Source: Rhodococcus erythropolis NBRC 15567 (GTDB lineage Bacteria; Actinomycetota; Actinomycetes; Mycobacteriales; Mycobacteriaceae). From it: a stretch of 64,000 bases of DNA. The stretch spans positions 91,129-155,128 of the forward strand of contig NZ_BCRM01000019.1 in the NCBI RefSeq assembly GCF_001552595.1. Direction: 5' to 3'. Positions within the stretch are counted from its first letter, which is position 1; every line of letters begins with the position of its first letter. The translations under genes were made by a program, and so were the position numbers. Shown here piece after piece: positions 34,604 through 45,948 of the stretch. Below the pieces are notes generated by a model. It was not told where the DNA came from and did not search any database. It was given only the letters and a program-made list of their open reading frames with translations.

Positions 34604-34645
34604 TTATGTCACTGTTTGGTATCGAAATCTGCGACACTGGTGAAC

Positions 34646-35350
34646 GTGAATCGAGCTGCGAGATTGCACGCTCTCGTCGAAGAGCTTCGGCGACAGGGCG
34701 ATCGAGGGGCTACGTGTTCCCGATTGTCCGAGGAATTCGGTGTCACCACCCGGACGATCAAGCGGGATATCGAGACTCTGATGATGTCGGGCGCGGCGAT
34801 CGAGGCGCGCTCGGGCCCCGGGGGTGGATACCGACTCGTAGGTCGCGCAACGCTACCGCCGGTCAATTTCACTGTCCCGCAAGCAGTATCAATCGCGTTG
34901 GCCTTGACGGCGGCCGGTGACGCCCCGTTTGCGCCGGACGGACGAGCAGCTCTGGCGAAACTGCTCGACGTGATGGACGAGGAGAGTCGTCGTAAGGTCG
35001 CCGAACTCGGTGGCCGTGTGTGGATTCGCGGCGACGGCGGGGTAGTAGCGGATTCGCGCACGAACCGGCGGGCCGTCGAGCAGGGGCTCGAACAGAGTCG
35101 CGTCGTGTCGTTGCACTACGTGGATGGGGACGGTGCGGAGACGGTGCGGGCAGTTGAGCCGCACATTCTGGCGCAGGACCGTGGGCAGTGGTTTCTCATC
35201 GGCTGGTGTCGCCAGCGCGACGCGGTGCGGTGGTTTCGACTCGATCGAATGCGTCGGGCCACGCTCACGAACGATCACTTCACACCACGGGATTCGACCC
35301 TGTTCGGCCAACCGCCCGAAGACGCTCGGTCTGTAGCCCCACGAAGGTGA
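34646..35350 (+). CDS. HTH-WYL transcriptional regulator (YafY/DeoR type)
   Basis: Regulator of 234 residues. Winged HTH at residues 1-60 (ARLHALVEELRR, CSRLSEEFGVTTRTIKRDIE), followed by the WYL domain from about 130 (VVSLHYVDGDGAETVRAVEP, QWFLIGWCRQRDAVRWFRLDR). WYL domains sense small ligands or nucleic acids. GTG 34646 (MNRAARLHAL) matches family starts; GTG 34640 is 6 nt upstream, and no SD is visible, so a leaderless transcript is likely. Autoregulation and control of the divergent hydrolase are inferred from the palindrome 34580-34603. Confidence 0.88.
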   Translation: MNRAARLHALVEELRRQGDRGATCSRLSEEFGVTTRTIKRDIETLMMSGAAIEARSGPGGGYRLVGRATLPPVNFTVPQAVSIALALTAAGDAPFAPDGRAALAKLLDVMDEESRRKVAELGGRVWIRGDGGVVADSRTNRRAVEQGLEQSRVVSLHYVDGDGAETVRAVEPHILAQDRGQWFLIGWCRQRDAVRWFRLDRMRRATLTNDHFTPRDSTLFGQPPEDARSVAPRR

Positions 35351-35355
35351 CCTGT

Positions 35356-35772
35356 TCAGTCGATCATGTTGCGGGCTGCGGCAACGGAATCCGCGATCAG
35401 TTCGGTCAGGACTGCCATGTCGACGTCGCTCAGCCGTTTGACGTACAGGCAGCCCTTGCCGATCTTGTGCTTGCCGAGGCGCGCCAGTGTGTCGGTGTAG
35501 TCGTCGAAGTTCAGCGACAAATACAACGTGAGCGCGGTGGCCCTGGGGGAGAACCCGATCAGTGGGGTGTCACCTTCGTGGCCACTCGCATACCGGTAGT
35601 GCCGTGCCCCGAAACCGATGATGCTCGAGCCCCACATGACGGCAGGCTCGCCGGTCGCGGCCGACAGCAAGGAGATCAACTCCACGCTGTCGGCACGCTT
35701 GCGGTCGTCGACGCGTGAAATGAATGCGTCGACGTCCTCGGGCGTCGGTTGAGTCTTGTTGGCGGTTGCCAA
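35356..35772 (-). CDS. DUF1801 domain protein (YdhG-like fold)
   Basis: 138 residues of the DUF1801 family (iron-chaperone/YdhG fold). Pattern: VDAFISRVDDRKRADSVELI, EPAVMWGSSIIGFGARHYRYASG (quoted in part), LIGFSPRATALTLYLS and KGCLYVKRLSDVD. TTG 35772 is proposed: it lies 1 nt after the DUF1844 stop (TGAGTTG), suggesting translational coupling; longer in-frame starts reach into DUF1844 and are not homologous. Function unknown; often a stand-alone small protein in actinobacteria. Confidence 0.8.
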   Translation of the reverse strand: MATANKTQPTPEDVDAFISRVDDRKRADSVELISLLSAATGEPAVMWGSSIIGFGARHYRYASGHEGDTPLIGFSPRATALTLYLSLNFDDYTDTLARLGKHKIGKGCLYVKRLSDVDMAVLTELIADSVAAARNMID

Positions 35773-35773
35773 C

Positions 35774-36142
35774 TCAGTAGACCGGACCGGTGAACTTCTC
35801 GCCCGGTCCCTTTCCTGGCTCGTCCGGGTGCGAGGAGGCCTCACGGAATGCGCGCTGCAGGGCTTGAAGGCCTTCACGGATGGGTCCGGCGTGGGGGCCG
35901 AGGTATTCGACCGACGCAGTCACGAGTCCGGCAAGCGCCGTGATGACTCGACGAGCTTCGTCGAGGTCCAGATAGGGACTGGCAGACGGATCGGCGTCGG
36001 AGAGGCCGAGTTTTTCGGCAGCCGAACTCATCAGCATCACTGCGGCGCGGCTGATGACCTCGACCGCGGGAACTTCGGAGAGTTCGCGGACGTCGGGGTT
36101 CGCGCCGTCGGTGTTCTGATCTGCCTCGAAGTTCTCACTCAT
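35774..36142 (-). CDS. DUF1844 domain protein
   Basis: 122-residue protein of the DUF1844 family, recognised by VPAVEVISRAAVMLMSSAAEKLGL, ...DLDEARRVITALAGLV and the C-terminal helix. The family is frequently encoded beside infC in actinobacteria; function unknown. ATG 36142. The divergent gap to infC holds the long infC leader (36143-36545). The downstream DUF1801 start is coupled to its stop. Confidence 0.85.
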   Translation of the reverse strand: MSENFEADQNTDGANPDVRELSEVPAVEVISRAAVMLMSSAAEKLGLSDADPSASPYLDLDEARRVITALAGLVTASVEYLGPHAGPIREGLQALQRAFREASSHPDEPGKGPGEKFTGPVY

Positions 36143-36406
36143 GGTTGTAAGGATTCCATCAGGCCGTGGTGGTGTTGAATCGGGCCTCTCCCGGCAGCAC
36201 TGGGAGCGGCACCGATTTCTTTCATCTGTGGCGACCTGTTACTCTTGTTGCAACGACCGCCTCCGACTTGTTCGGGGGCAGCAAGTGGAGTCCGACTCCC
36301 ACCTCTGCACGGCAGGTGAAACTGCAGTTCAGTGGTTCCGGTCACCTGTTATCGGAGATCAATTCTTCGTCAGGTTCCTCGCTCAGTCGAGGAGATAGGT
36401 TTCGGC

Positions 36407-36545
36407 GTGAGCTGGATCTTATGTGATCGGTCGACATCGGGCCCCGCGGATGAGCAATCATCACAGCGGGGCTTTTTTGTTGGGGTGCGGGCGGTACGGG
36501 CTGCGTGCGGTCATGAAGACCGCACCGTTCAACCTAGGAGGCCCC

Positions 36546-36556
<11 letters not shown>
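36407..36556 (+). CDS. Putative leader reading frame of infC
   Basis: GTG-started frame of 49 codons (begins [12 protein letters not shown]), preceded by GGAG and AGG at usable spacing. It runs straight through the terminator hairpin 36441-36478 and stops (TGA 36554-36556) 11 nt inside infC in another frame. Translating ribosomes would melt the terminator and could re-initiate on infC. No homology is recognised and the frame could be accidental. Confidence 0.35.
36441..36478 (+). terminator. Attenuator-like terminator in the infC leader
   Basis: Stem GCCCCGC / GCGGGGC (36441-36447 and 36466-36472), topped by an inner GATGA/TCATC stem with GCAA loop and followed by TTTTTTG. It lies about 75 nt upstream of infC and points toward it, so it is positioned to reduce readthrough into infC-rpmI-rplT. 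Confidence 0.75.
36505..36525 (+). promoter_or_regulatory. Second hairpin before the infC ribosome binding site
   Basis: Perfect 8-bp hairpin GTGCGGTC / GACCGCAC with a 5-nt loop (ATGAA). It ends 10 nt before AGGAGG (36536-36541). The only nearby ATG (36513) sits in its loop. Confidence 0.6.
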
Positions 36557-37205
<649 letters not shown>

Positions 37206-37248
37206 TCGATTTCCCAAGATCCACCACGTAACAAGAACTGAGGACTCC

Positions 37249-37443
37249 ATGCCCAAGATGAAGAGCCACAGCGGCGCCTCGAAGCGATTCAAGGTGTCCG
37301 GCAGCGGAAAGCTCATGCGCCAGAAGGCCGGCCGTCGCCACCTTCTCGAGCACAAGTCCAGCAGGGTTACCCGTCGTCTCGACGGTGTCGCTGTTGTCAG
37401 CCCTGACGACGCTCCGCGCATCAAGCGCATGCTCGGCATCTGA
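37249..37443 (+). CDS. rpmI: 50S ribosomal protein L35
   Basis: 64-residue basic ribosomal protein L35 of the large subunit. Family features are [21 protein letters not shown] at the start (quoted to the Lys), [12 protein letters not shown] in the middle and RIKRMLGI at the end. ATG 37249, 43 nt behind infC and 63 nt before rplT, in the conserved infC-rpmI-rplT order. The SD is modest (GAGGACT), which fits coupled expression from the infC transcript. Confidence 0.97.
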
Positions 37444-37506
37444 GTCGCCCCCTTACTGACCACCCGGGGCCGTACTTTCAGCCCCTAGATTGACAGGATT
37501 TTTCAA

Positions 37507-37896
37507 GTGGCACGCGTAAAGAGGGCGGTCAACGCCCAGAAGAAGCGTCGTTCAATTCTTGCTGCATCCAGCGGCTACCGTGGACAGCGTTCGCGTCTGT
37601 ACACCAAGGCCAAGGAGCAGCAGCTCCACTCGCTCACCTACGCGTACCGCGACCGTCGTGCGCGCAAGGGCGAGTTCCGCAAGCTGTGGATCACGCGTAT
37701 CAACGCTGCAGCTCGCGCAAACGACATCACGTACAACCGCCTCATCCAGGGCCTGCGTCTGGCAGAGGTCGAGGTCGACCGCAAGATCCTGGCCGAGCTC
37801 GCTGTCTCCGATGCCGAGGCCTTTGCCGGCCTGGTCGCACTCGCGAAGGCCGCTCTGCCGGCTGACGTGAACGCTCCTGCCGGAGAAGCAGCCTGA
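37507..37896 (+). CDS. rplT: 50S ribosomal protein L20
   Basis: L20, a 129-residue early assembly protein of the 50S subunit that often also represses its own operon. Family features: [18 protein letters not shown], the basic helix [15 protein letters not shown], and [11 protein letters not shown] with NRLIQGL. The C-terminal 20 residues are Ala-rich. GTG 37507 matches the invariant start. It lies third in infC-rpmI-rplT; no separate terminator separates it from tsnR 24 nt later. Confidence 0.97.
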
Positions 37897-37919
37897 TTCA
37901 CGCATCACAGCAACGGCCC

Positions 37920-38750
37920 GTGGACCCGCTCACCGAGCGGACTCCGCGGGTCGTTTCTGCTGTCAAGCTCCTGCGCACAGCAGAACGACGCAAAGCAGGA
38001 CGTTTCCTCGTCGAGGGCGAGAACTCGGTCACCGAACTGTTGAACGGTGCACTCTCGAACGGCGAGGCCCGCCCGGTACACGACCTCTTCTACACCGAGG
38101 ACGCAGCCGAGCGCTATCAGCACGTCATCGATCGGGCGCTGACCGCTGGAGTTCGTGTTGCTCTTGTGACCGATCGAGCAATCAAAGCTCTGAGCGATAC
38201 CGTCACGCCGCCCGGTCTCGTTGCCGTCAGCGATCTACTGGATGTACCGCTGAGCGCAGCCGTCCATCAGGAGACCCGCCTGCTCGCAGTGCCGGTCGAG
38301 GTCAACGAACCAGGTAACGCGGGCACCGTCATTCGCATCGCCGACGCAGTGGGTGCCGATGCGGCAATCCTCGCCGGTGACAGCGTCGATCCGCACAACG
38401 GCAAGGTCGTTCGTTCGTCGGCGGGCAGCCTCTTTCACCTGCCGGTCGTCCGCGATCGAGACACGGTGTCGGTGATCGAGCAGATTCACGCAGCCGGCAT
38501 TCAGATTCTCGCGACTGCAGCTGACGGCGAGGTCGATCTCGACGAGGCCGACGAGTTGCTGAGCAAGCCGACGGCCTGGCTGTTCGGTAACGAAGCTCAC
38601 GGTCTCGATCCGGCGATCGCCGCACAGGCTGATCATCGGGTCAGGATTCCGATCCATGGCCGCGCCGAAAGCTTGAACCTCGCGACAGCGGCGGCAATTT
38701 GCCTGTACGCAAGCGCGCGGGTGCAAAATCGCGCCACCGATCACGGCTGA
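37920..38750 (+). CDS. tsnR: TrmH/SpoU family rRNA methyltransferase
   Basis: SPOUT 2'-O-ribose methyltransferase, 276 residues, placed as Rv1644 (tsnR) is. An N-terminal substrate-binding domain (KAGRFLVEGENSVTELL) precedes the knotted catalytic part: GNAGTVIRIADAVGADA, ILAGDSVDPHNGKVVRSSAG (motif 1), LFGNEAHGLDPA (motif 2) and ESLNLATAAAICLYA (motif 3). The target nucleotide cannot be read from sequence; thiostrepton resistance by the name is not implied. GTG 37920. Probably cotranscribed with rplT. Confidence 0.9.
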   Translation: MDPLTERTPRVVSAVKLLRTAERRKAGRFLVEGENSVTELLNGALSNGEARPVHDLFYTEDAAERYQHVIDRALTAGVRVALVTDRAIKALSDTVTPPGLVAVSDLLDVPLSAAVHQETRLLAVPVEVNEPGNAGTVIRIADAVGADAAILAGDSVDPHNGKVVRSSAGSLFHLPVVRDRDTVSVIEQIHAAGIQILATAADGEVDLDEADELLSKPTAWLFGNEAHGLDPAIAAQADHRVRIPIHGRAESLNLATAAAICLYASARVQNRATDHG

Positions 38751-38844
38751 AAACGCACGCGAAGACCTCACGGAATCCCATTTGCGGAAGCCTGAGACAA
38801 TACAAGAGCAGAGACAATGCTCGAGCGAGTTCGAATGCTCGCTC

Positions 38845-39991
<1,147 letters not shown>

Positions 39992-40051
39992 CCGATCCGG
40001 TCCGCGGAACCTTCACAAAGACTTATCGACAAACGAGAGAGCTGAGCAGAC

Positions 40052-42538
40052 GTGCGAGTAGCGCAATCCTGGCTGACCGAGATCCTGCAGCGGGCAACTC
40101 CGGACTGGGAGGTGACCCCGGAAGAGCTGGACGCCGGGTTCGTCCGGGTGGGACTCGAAGTCGAGGAACTCGACACACTCGAGGCGATCGACGGCCCGTT
40201 GGTCGTCGGCAAGGTCGTCTCCATCACCGAACTGACCGAGTTCAAGAAGCCGATCCGCTTCTGCCAGGTCGAGGTCGGCGAACCCGAGCCTCGCGGCATC
40301 GTCTGTGGCGCACGCAATTTCAACGAGGGTGACCTCGTTGTCGTTGCGCTGCCCGGCACGGTGCTGCCCGGCGGATTCGAAATCGCCACTCGCAAGACGT
40401 ACGGCCAGGTGTCCGACGGCATGATCTGCTCCGTCTCGGAACTCGGTATCGGCAAAGACCATTCGGGCATCTTGGTGCTCGAGCCTGGTACCGCCGAACC
40501 CGGCGCCGACGGCAACGAGTTGCTCGGTCTCGGTGACACGATCATCGAACTGAACATCACCCCGGACCGTGGCTACTGCTTCTCGGTCCGTGGTCTTACG
40601 CGAGAGCTCGCGTGCGGCTTCGATCTCGAATACGCCGATCCCGCTTCGGTTCCCGCGCACCCGGCTGAGGGTGAAGCCTGGCCGGTGCGCCTCGAACCGG
40701 AGTCCAAGGCTTCGCGTTTCGTGATGCGGAAGATCACGGGTATCGATCCGCAGGCAGTGAGCCCGTGGTGGCTGCAGCGTCGACTTCTGCTCTCGGGTGT
40801 TCGCCCGATCTCGCCGGCCGTCGACGTCACCAACTACGTGATGCTCGAACTCGGCCAACCTCTGCACGCGTTCGATGCGACCTCGGTGCAGGGCGACCTG
40901 GTGGTCCGTCGCGCCAAGGCGGGGGAGAAGCTGACGACGCTCGACGACGTCGAACGCACGCTCGATCCCGAAGACGTTGTCATCGCCGACGATTCCGGAG
41001 TCATCTCGCTGGCTGCCGTCATGGGCGGCGCAACCACCGAGGTGGGAACGGCAACGACGGACATCCTCCTCGAAGGAGCTACTTGGGATCCGCTCGCAGT
41101 CTTCAAGACGGCGCGCCGGCACAAGCTGCCGAGTGAGGCGAGCAAGCGTTTCGAGCGCGTCGTCGATCCGGCGATTCCGCTCGCGGCCGTCGACCGCGCA
41201 GCCGCTCTGCTGGTCGAGATTGCCGGCGGACGGATCGAGCCGGTCCTGACCGACGTGGGCGATGTTGCCCCTCGCGCTGCCATTCGCATGGATATCGACC
41301 TGCCCGATCGTGTCGCCGGAGTCACGTACCCCAACGGCACCGCAGCTCGCCGCCTCACCCAGGTTGGCTGCAACGTCGAGGTCGGCGTCAGCGAAGAGGG
41401 ACACGGCCAGTTGGTCGCGACGCCGCCGTCGTGGCGTCCGGACCTGGTGCAGCCTGCGGACCTCGTCGAGGAAGTTCTTCGCCTCGAAGGTCTCGAGCAG
41501 ATCCCGTCGGTGCTTCCCGCCGCTCCGGCCGGACGCGGATTGACTCCGTCGCAGCGGCGTAAGCGCACGGTGTCGAAGGCCGTGGCTCACGCCGGTTACG
41601 TCGAGGTACTTCCTCCGGTCTTCCTGCCCACCAACGTCTTCGACGTCTGGGGCCTCGACGCGGATGATCCGCGCCGCAACACCAGCAAGGTCCTCAACCC
41701 GCTCGAAGCCGATCGTCCGGAGTTGGCGACCACGCTGCTCCCGGGTCTGCTGGAGATCCTGGCTCGCAACGCTTCTCGCGGTCAGCGTGATCTTTCGCTG
41801 TACGGCATCGCGCAGGTTGTCCTGCCGGGCCCCGATACCAAGCCGGTGGATGCATTGCCGGTGGATCGTCGCCCGACGGACGAGCAGATCGCGAACCTGA
41901 TCGCGTCGTTGCCGGCTCAGCCCGTGCACATCGCTGCAGTGTTGAGTGGTTTGCGTGAGCCGAGCGGCCCCTGGGGTCCTGGCCGTCAGGCCGAGGCTTC
42001 GGACACTTTTGCAGCAGTGCGGGTCATTGCAGCTGCAGCAGGCGTCGAGGTGGAACTGCGTGCGGCGCAGTACCTGCCGTGGCATCCCGGCCGTTGCGCC
42101 GAGGTTGTCGTTGACGGCAACGTAGTCGGTCATGCGGGCGAACTGCATCCGGCTGTTCTCGAGCGTGCGGGATTGCCTGCGCGCACTTGTGCACTGGAGA
42201 TCGACCTCGACGCTTTGCCGTTGGTCGAGAACCTGCCGGCGCCGCGCATTTCGCCCTTCCCCGCAGTGCTCCAGGACGTGGCGGTTGTTGTCGATCGCGA
42301 TATTCCTGCGGCGAAGGTCCAGGAAGCTCTGCGTTCCGGCGGCGGCGAACTTCTCGAAGACATTCGCCTCTTCGACGTCTTCGAGGGCGAGCAGGTCGGT
42401 GAAGGCCGCAAGTCGCTCGCGTTCGCGTTGCGATTCCGTGGTGTCGACCGGACACTGACCGAGGACGAGGCAAGCGCGGCTCGCGATGCCGCGGTCGAGG
42501 CTGCCTCCAAGGCAGTCGGTGCGCAGATGCGCGGCTGA
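40052..42538 (+). CDS. pheT: Phenylalanyl-tRNA synthetase beta subunit
   Basis: 828-residue tRNA-binding and editing subunit. N-terminal B1 with an EMAP-like tRNA-binding domain (about 40-155: [26 protein letters not shown]), B3/B4 editing (about 215-375), B5 (about 400-480), a non-catalytic class II core, and the C-terminal FDX-anticodon-binding domain (about 735-828: [20 protein letters not shown]). GTG 40052 with GAGAGAGC upstream. It ends at a strong hairpin. A long open frame on the opposite strand is a codon-bias shadow. Confidence 0.97.
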   Translation: MRVAQSWLTEILQRATPDWEVTPEELDAGFVRVGLEVEELDTLEAIDGPLVVGKVVSITELTEFKKPIRFCQVEVGEPEPRGIVCGARNFNEGDLVVVALPGTVLPGGFEIATRKTYGQVSDGMICSVSELGIGKDHSGILVLEPGTAEPGADGNELLGLGDTIIELNITPDRGYCFSVRGLTRELACGFDLEYADPASVPAHPAEGEAWPVRLEPESKASRFVMRKITGIDPQAVSPWWLQRRLLLSGVRPISPAVDVTNYVMLELGQPLHAFDATSVQGDLVVRRAKAGEKLTTLDDVERTLDPEDVVIADDSGVISLAAVMGGATTEVGTATTDILLEGATWDPLAVFKTARRHKLPSEASKRFERVVDPAIPLAAVDRAAALLVEIAGGRIEPVLTDVGDVAPRAAIRMDIDLPDRVAGVTYPNGTAARRLTQVGCNVEVGVSEEGHGQLVATPPSWRPDLVQPADLVEEVLRLEGLEQIPSVLPAAPAGRGLTPSQRRKRTVSKAVAHAGYVEVLPPVFLPTNVFDVWGLDADDPRRNTSKVLNPLEADRPELATTLLPGLLEILARNASRGQRDLSLYGIAQVVLPGPDTKPVDALPVDRRPTDEQIANLIASLPAQPVHIAAVLSGLREPSGPWGPGRQAEASDTFAAVRVIAAAAGVEVELRAAQYLPWHPGRCAEVVVDGNVVGHAGELHPAVLERAGLPARTCALEIDLDALPLVENLPAPRISPFPAVLQDVAVVVDRDIPAAKVQEALRSGGGELLEDIRLFDVFEGEQVGEGRKSLAFALRFRGVDRTLTEDEASAARDAAVEAASKAVGAQMRG

Positions 42539-42553
42539 TCTACTCAACTGATC

Positions 42554-42592
42554 ACAGAGCCCACGTCCACTCCCGGTGGTCGTGGGCTCTGT
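42554..42592. terminator. Bidirectional terminator behind pheT
   Basis: 12-bp outer stem (42554-42565 with 42581-42592) plus a 4-bp inner stem (CCAC/GTGG) after a T-T mismatch. It lies between pheT (stop 42538) and the convergent AsnC-type gene (stop 42597); TTGTGTTAT follows on the plus strand. Confidence 0.85.
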
Positions 42593-42596
42593 TGTG

Positions 42597-43661
42597 TTAT
42601 CGGTTTTCCGGTGAATCGGTGCGGCTCGGCAACCACACATCCGGGGCGATAGTCGAGGTTCTGCGCCCGTCCTGATCGAGTACGTGACCGAGCAGTTTGC
42701 GCAGGTGCAGCACGATGGATCGTTCGGTGACGTAAAGCCCCGAAATCTCCTTGCGCAGACGAATTTCGAATGCATCGAGTTCTGCAGGAGAATGCAGCCA
42801 CAACTGAACCACCAGATTGTCGGCGCCCACCACCGCGAAACAGTTTCGGACTTCCGGCGCTCGGCTCAGTAATCGGCCCGCAGTATCGAGAAGTTCGGGT
42901 TCGACGCGGCACCACAGTGTGGCGAGCACGGGAAGCCCGGCCAGCGGCCGGGCAAATTCACACCGCAGCGCCACCAACCCCGAAGACGTGAGCCGGTCGA
43001 TCTGGCGTTTGCACGCAGCCGGACTGACACCGATCGCGTCGGCCAACTCCTTCATGGGAGTGCGCCCGTCGTAGGCGAGGATCGTGAGAACCTTGCGATC
43101 CTGTTCGGAAATGCCGGTCGACCGAGCGCGCACGGCAGTACGGTTTTCGCTGGTGGTCAGCACACCCTTCTCGGACGGTGCCAGCGCATTGAGTCTCCAT
43201 CGCCCACCTTCGGTGAACCAGCGTGTGATGATCGAGGTTCGTGTCGCGAGTACGCCGTCGATCGTTGCGATCTCTTCCGAGATGAAGCGCGACATCGACG
43301 CCAAGTCCGCAGTACCGGCTGTGACGAGCAGATCGGCTCTACCTGTTGGTACTTCGATGGTCACGGCGTGGGCCAAGACGGTGAGACGTGCCGCGACGGT
43401 GTCGAGAAGTTCTGGTGAGCAATCGATTTCGATGATCGCTGTGACGATGGTGCCCAGCACCTGTGGCCCCGGAGTAACCGTGACCCAGGCCAACGACGAT
43501 TCGGACAGTCGATTCCAACGCCGGGCGAGAGTCGCGGCGTCGAGTTCGAGTGGGCCGGCCAACGAAAGCCACTTCGATCGCGGTGCGAGCTGCAGCGCAT
43601 TGATTATCCTCAGATCGATTTCATCTATCCCGCGATCGTTGTCGGCATCGAGTGCGCTCAT
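42597..43661 (-). CDS. Tandem Lrp/AsnC-type transcriptional regulator
   Basis: About 354 residues built as two Lrp/AsnC modules in one chain. First HTH near residues 12-55 (IDLRIINALQLAPRS, DAATLARRWNRLSES) with its effector-binding half; second HTH near 185-230 (ISEQDRKVLTILAYDGRTP, IGVSPAACKRQIDRL) with a second effector half ending near 330. Ordinary Lrp proteins have one module (about 150). ATG 43661 (MSALDADN) is preferred; an in-frame start at 43679 is possible. It diverges from the monooxygenase operon across 56 nt and most likely controls it. Confidence 0.85.
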   Translation of the reverse strand: MSALDADNDRGIDEIDLRIINALQLAPRSKWLSLAGPLELDAATLARRWNRLSESSLAWVTVTPGPQVLGTIVTAIIEIDCSPELLDTVAARLTVLAHAVTIEVPTGRADLLVTAGTADLASMSRFISEEIATIDGVLATRTSIITRWFTEGGRWRLNALAPSEKGVLTTSENRTAVRARSTGISEQDRKVLTILAYDGRTPMKELADAIGVSPAACKRQIDRLTSSGLVALRCEFARPLAGLPVLATLWCRVEPELLDTAGRLLSRAPEVRNCFAVVGADNLVVQLWLHSPAELDAFEIRLRKEISGLYVTERSIVLHLRKLLGHVLDQDGRRTSTIAPDVWLPSRTDSPENR

Positions 43662-43717
43662 AACGTCATTATCCTGCACATTGCCGCAAGATTCGAACTA
43701 TCTGCGACGCTCGACCC

Positions 43718-45037
43718 ATGAGCACAGAGGGCAAGTACGCGCTGATCGGAGCGGGTCCGTCTGGATTGGCCGGCGCGCGAAACCTCGATCGAGCCGGCAT
43801 AGCGTTCGACGGCTTCGAGAGCCACGACGACGTCGGTGGGCTCTGGGACATCGACAACCCGCACAGCACCGTCTACGAGTCGGCGCACCTCATTTCGTCG
43901 AAGGGCACCACCGCATTCGCGGAGTTCCCGATGGCGGATTCGGTTGCCGACTACCCGAGCCACGTCGAACTTGCCGAGTATTTCCGCGACTACGCCGATA
44001 CCCACGATCTTCGCAGGCACTTTGCCTTCGGCACTACCGTCATCGACGTTTCGCCGGTCGATTCGCTGTGGCAGGTCACCACGCGTAGTCGCAGCGGTGA
44101 GACTTCAGTCGCGCGGTATCGAGGCGTGATCATCGCGAACGGAACGCTGTCGAAGCCGAACATACCGACGTTCCGGGGCGACTTCACCGGCACGTTGATG
44201 CACACGAGCGAGTACCGCAGTGCCGAGATCTTCCGCGGAAAGAGAGTGCTGGTCATCGGAGCGGGCAACAGTGGATGCGACATCGCCGTCGATGCCGTCC
44301 ACCAGGCCGAGTGCGTCGATTTGAGCGTTCGGCGAGGCTACTACTTCGTCCCCAAGTATCTGTTCGGGCGACCCTCGGACACGTTGAATCAGGGAAAGCC
44401 GTTGCCGCCGTGGATCAAACAACGCGTCGACGCCTTGGTACTCAAGCAGTTCACGGGAGATCCGGTGCGGTTCGGATTTCCGGCACCGGACTACAAGATC
44501 TACGAATCGCATCCGGTCGTGAACTCGTTGATCCTGCACCACATCGGGCACGGTGACGTGCACGTGCGCGCTGACGTCGACCGGTTCGAGGGGAAGACGG
44601 TGCGGTTTGTCGACGGATCGTCTGCCGACTACGACCTCGTTCTCTGCGCCACGGGGTATCACCTCGACTATCCCTTCATCGCGCGCGAGGACCTGGATTG
44701 GTCGGGTGCTGCCCCGGACCTGTTCCTCAACGTCGCGAGTCGCCGCCACGACAATCTCTTTGTTCTCGGCATGGTCGAAGCATCCGGTCTCGGGTGGCAG
44801 GGCCGTTACGAGCAGGCCGAGTTGGTAGCCAAATTGATCACCGCACGCACCGAAGCCCCCGCCGCGGCGCGCGAATTCTCGGCAGCGGCGGCCGGCCCTC
44901 CTCCCGATCTGTCCGGGGGATACAAGTACCTGAAGCTGGGACGAATGGCCTACTACGTGAACAAGGACGCCTACCGATCGGCGATCAGACGGCACATCGG
45001 ACTGCTCGATGCCGCTCTGACGAAGGGAGGTCAGTGA
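43718..45037 (+). CDS. Flavin-containing monooxygenase
   Basis: FAD/NADPH-dependent monooxygenase of 439 residues. FAD-binding Rossmann motif LIGAGPSGLAGARNL at the N-terminus, the FMO fingerprint FxGxxxHxxxY seen in FTGTLMHTSEY near 156-166, and the NADPH-binding motif VLVIGAGNSGCDIAV near 180. Sequence alone does not separate N- or S-oxygenation from Baeyer-Villiger activity; the F-x-G-x3-H-x3-Y form fits class B FMOs. ATG 43718. The stop overlaps the symporter start (TGATG). First gene of an FMO-SBF-SDR operon behind the tandem AsnC regulator. Substrate unknown. Confidence 0.88.
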   Translation: MSTEGKYALIGAGPSGLAGARNLDRAGIAFDGFESHDDVGGLWDIDNPHSTVYESAHLISSKGTTAFAEFPMADSVADYPSHVELAEYFRDYADTHDLRRHFAFGTTVIDVSPVDSLWQVTTRSRSGETSVARYRGVIIANGTLSKPNIPTFRGDFTGTLMHTSEYRSAEIFRGKRVLVIGAGNSGCDIAVDAVHQAECVDLSVRRGYYFVPKYLFGRPSDTLNQGKPLPPWIKQRVDALVLKQFTGDPVRFGFPAPDYKIYESHPVVNSLILHHIGHGDVHVRADVDRFEGKTVRFVDGSSADYDLVLCATGYHLDYPFIAREDLDWSGAAPDLFLNVASRRHDNLFVLGMVEASGLGWQGRYEQAELVAKLITARTEAPAAAREFSAAAAGPPPDLSGGYKYLKLGRMAYYVNKDAYRSAIRRHIGLLDAALTKGGQ

Positions 45038-45948
45038 TGCCGATCGATGACGTGGTGCTCAACTTCAACCCGGGATCGTTGATGATCCTCAACGTGGTGC
45101 TGGCCGCGATCATGCTGGGGATCGCCCTCGACACCTCGGTCGACGACTTCCGTCGTGCGCTCACCAAACCCAAGGCGATGGCGGTGGGTATCGCTGCCCA
45201 GTTCCTGCTGCTGCCGGCAGTGACTTTTCTGCTGACGCTGATTCTCTCGCCCGCTCCCTCGGTAGCGCTCGGCATGATCCTGGTGGCGTGCTGCCCGCCG
45301 GGCAATATCTCGAATGTCCTGACTCACCGGGCGGGCGGCGACGTCGCACTCTCGGTGTCCATGACGGCGGTGTCGAACGTCTTCGCGATCTTCCTCATGC
45401 CGCTCAATCTCGCGTTCTGGGGGAGCCGACGCCCGGAGACCGACGCTCTGTTGCAGTCCGTGAACCTGAATGCGCTCGAGATGGTCGCGCAAATCGCCCT
45501 GATCATCGGTGTGCCGTTCGTTCTCGGCATCTGGGCGGCACAAAAGTTCCCGGAGATCGCCGCGAAAGCGCAGCCGTGGGTGAAAAACGGTTCGTTGGTG
45601 GCGTTGTTGATCTTCATCGTCGCGGGGGTGTCAGGGAATGCGTCGTACTTCGTCGACTACATCGGGGTGGTACTGCTTGCGGTCTTCCTGCACGACACGG
45701 TTGCCCTCGCACTGGGATACTTCTGCGGCGCCGTCACCGGGTTGAACGAATACAGCCGTCGCGCCGTCTCTTTCGAGGTCGGCATCCGCAATGCCGGACT
45801 GGGGCTTGGCCTGGTGTTCACGTTCTTCGACGGGCTCGGTGGCATGGCCGTCGTGGCCGGCTGGTGGGGAATCTGGGACATCATCGCCGGGTTGGCTCTG
45901 GCGACGATCTGGTCCAAGCGACGCGCCCGAAAGGCGGTACCGGCATGA
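45037..45948 (+). CDS. Bile acid:sodium symporter (SBF/BASS) family transporter
   Basis: Integral membrane protein of 303 residues, about nine to ten helices. Family landmarks include LDTSVDDFRRAL, VACCPPGNISNVLTHRAGGD (the crossover region with Na+-binding residues) and the C-terminal SFEVGIRNAGLGLGLVF crossover. Members carry organic anions such as bile acids, pantoate, pyruvate or glucosinolate keto acids with Na+. ATG 45037 overlaps the monooxygenase stop and the end overlaps the dehydrogenase start, so coupling is strong. It may import the substrate of the neighbouring enzymes. Confidence 0.88.
   Translation: MPIDDVVLNFNPGSLMILNVVLAAIMLGIALDTSVDDFRRALTKPKAMAVGIAAQFLLLPAVTFLLTLILSPAPSVALGMILVACCPPGNISNVLTHRAGGDVALSVSMTAVSNVFAIFLMPLNLAFWGSRRPETDALLQSVNLNALEMVAQIALIIGVPFVLGIWAAQKFPEIAAKAQPWVKNGSLVALLIFIVAGVSGNASYFVDYIGVVLLAVFLHDTVALALGYFCGAVTGLNEYSRRAVSFEVGIRNAGLGLGLVFTFFDGLGGMAVVAGWWGIWDIIAGLALATIWSKRRARKAVPA

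Noticed and set aside
40013..42775. Open frame of about 920 codons antisense to pheT
   Set aside because: Arg/Asp/His-rich translation without domains; a codon-bias shadow of pheT.
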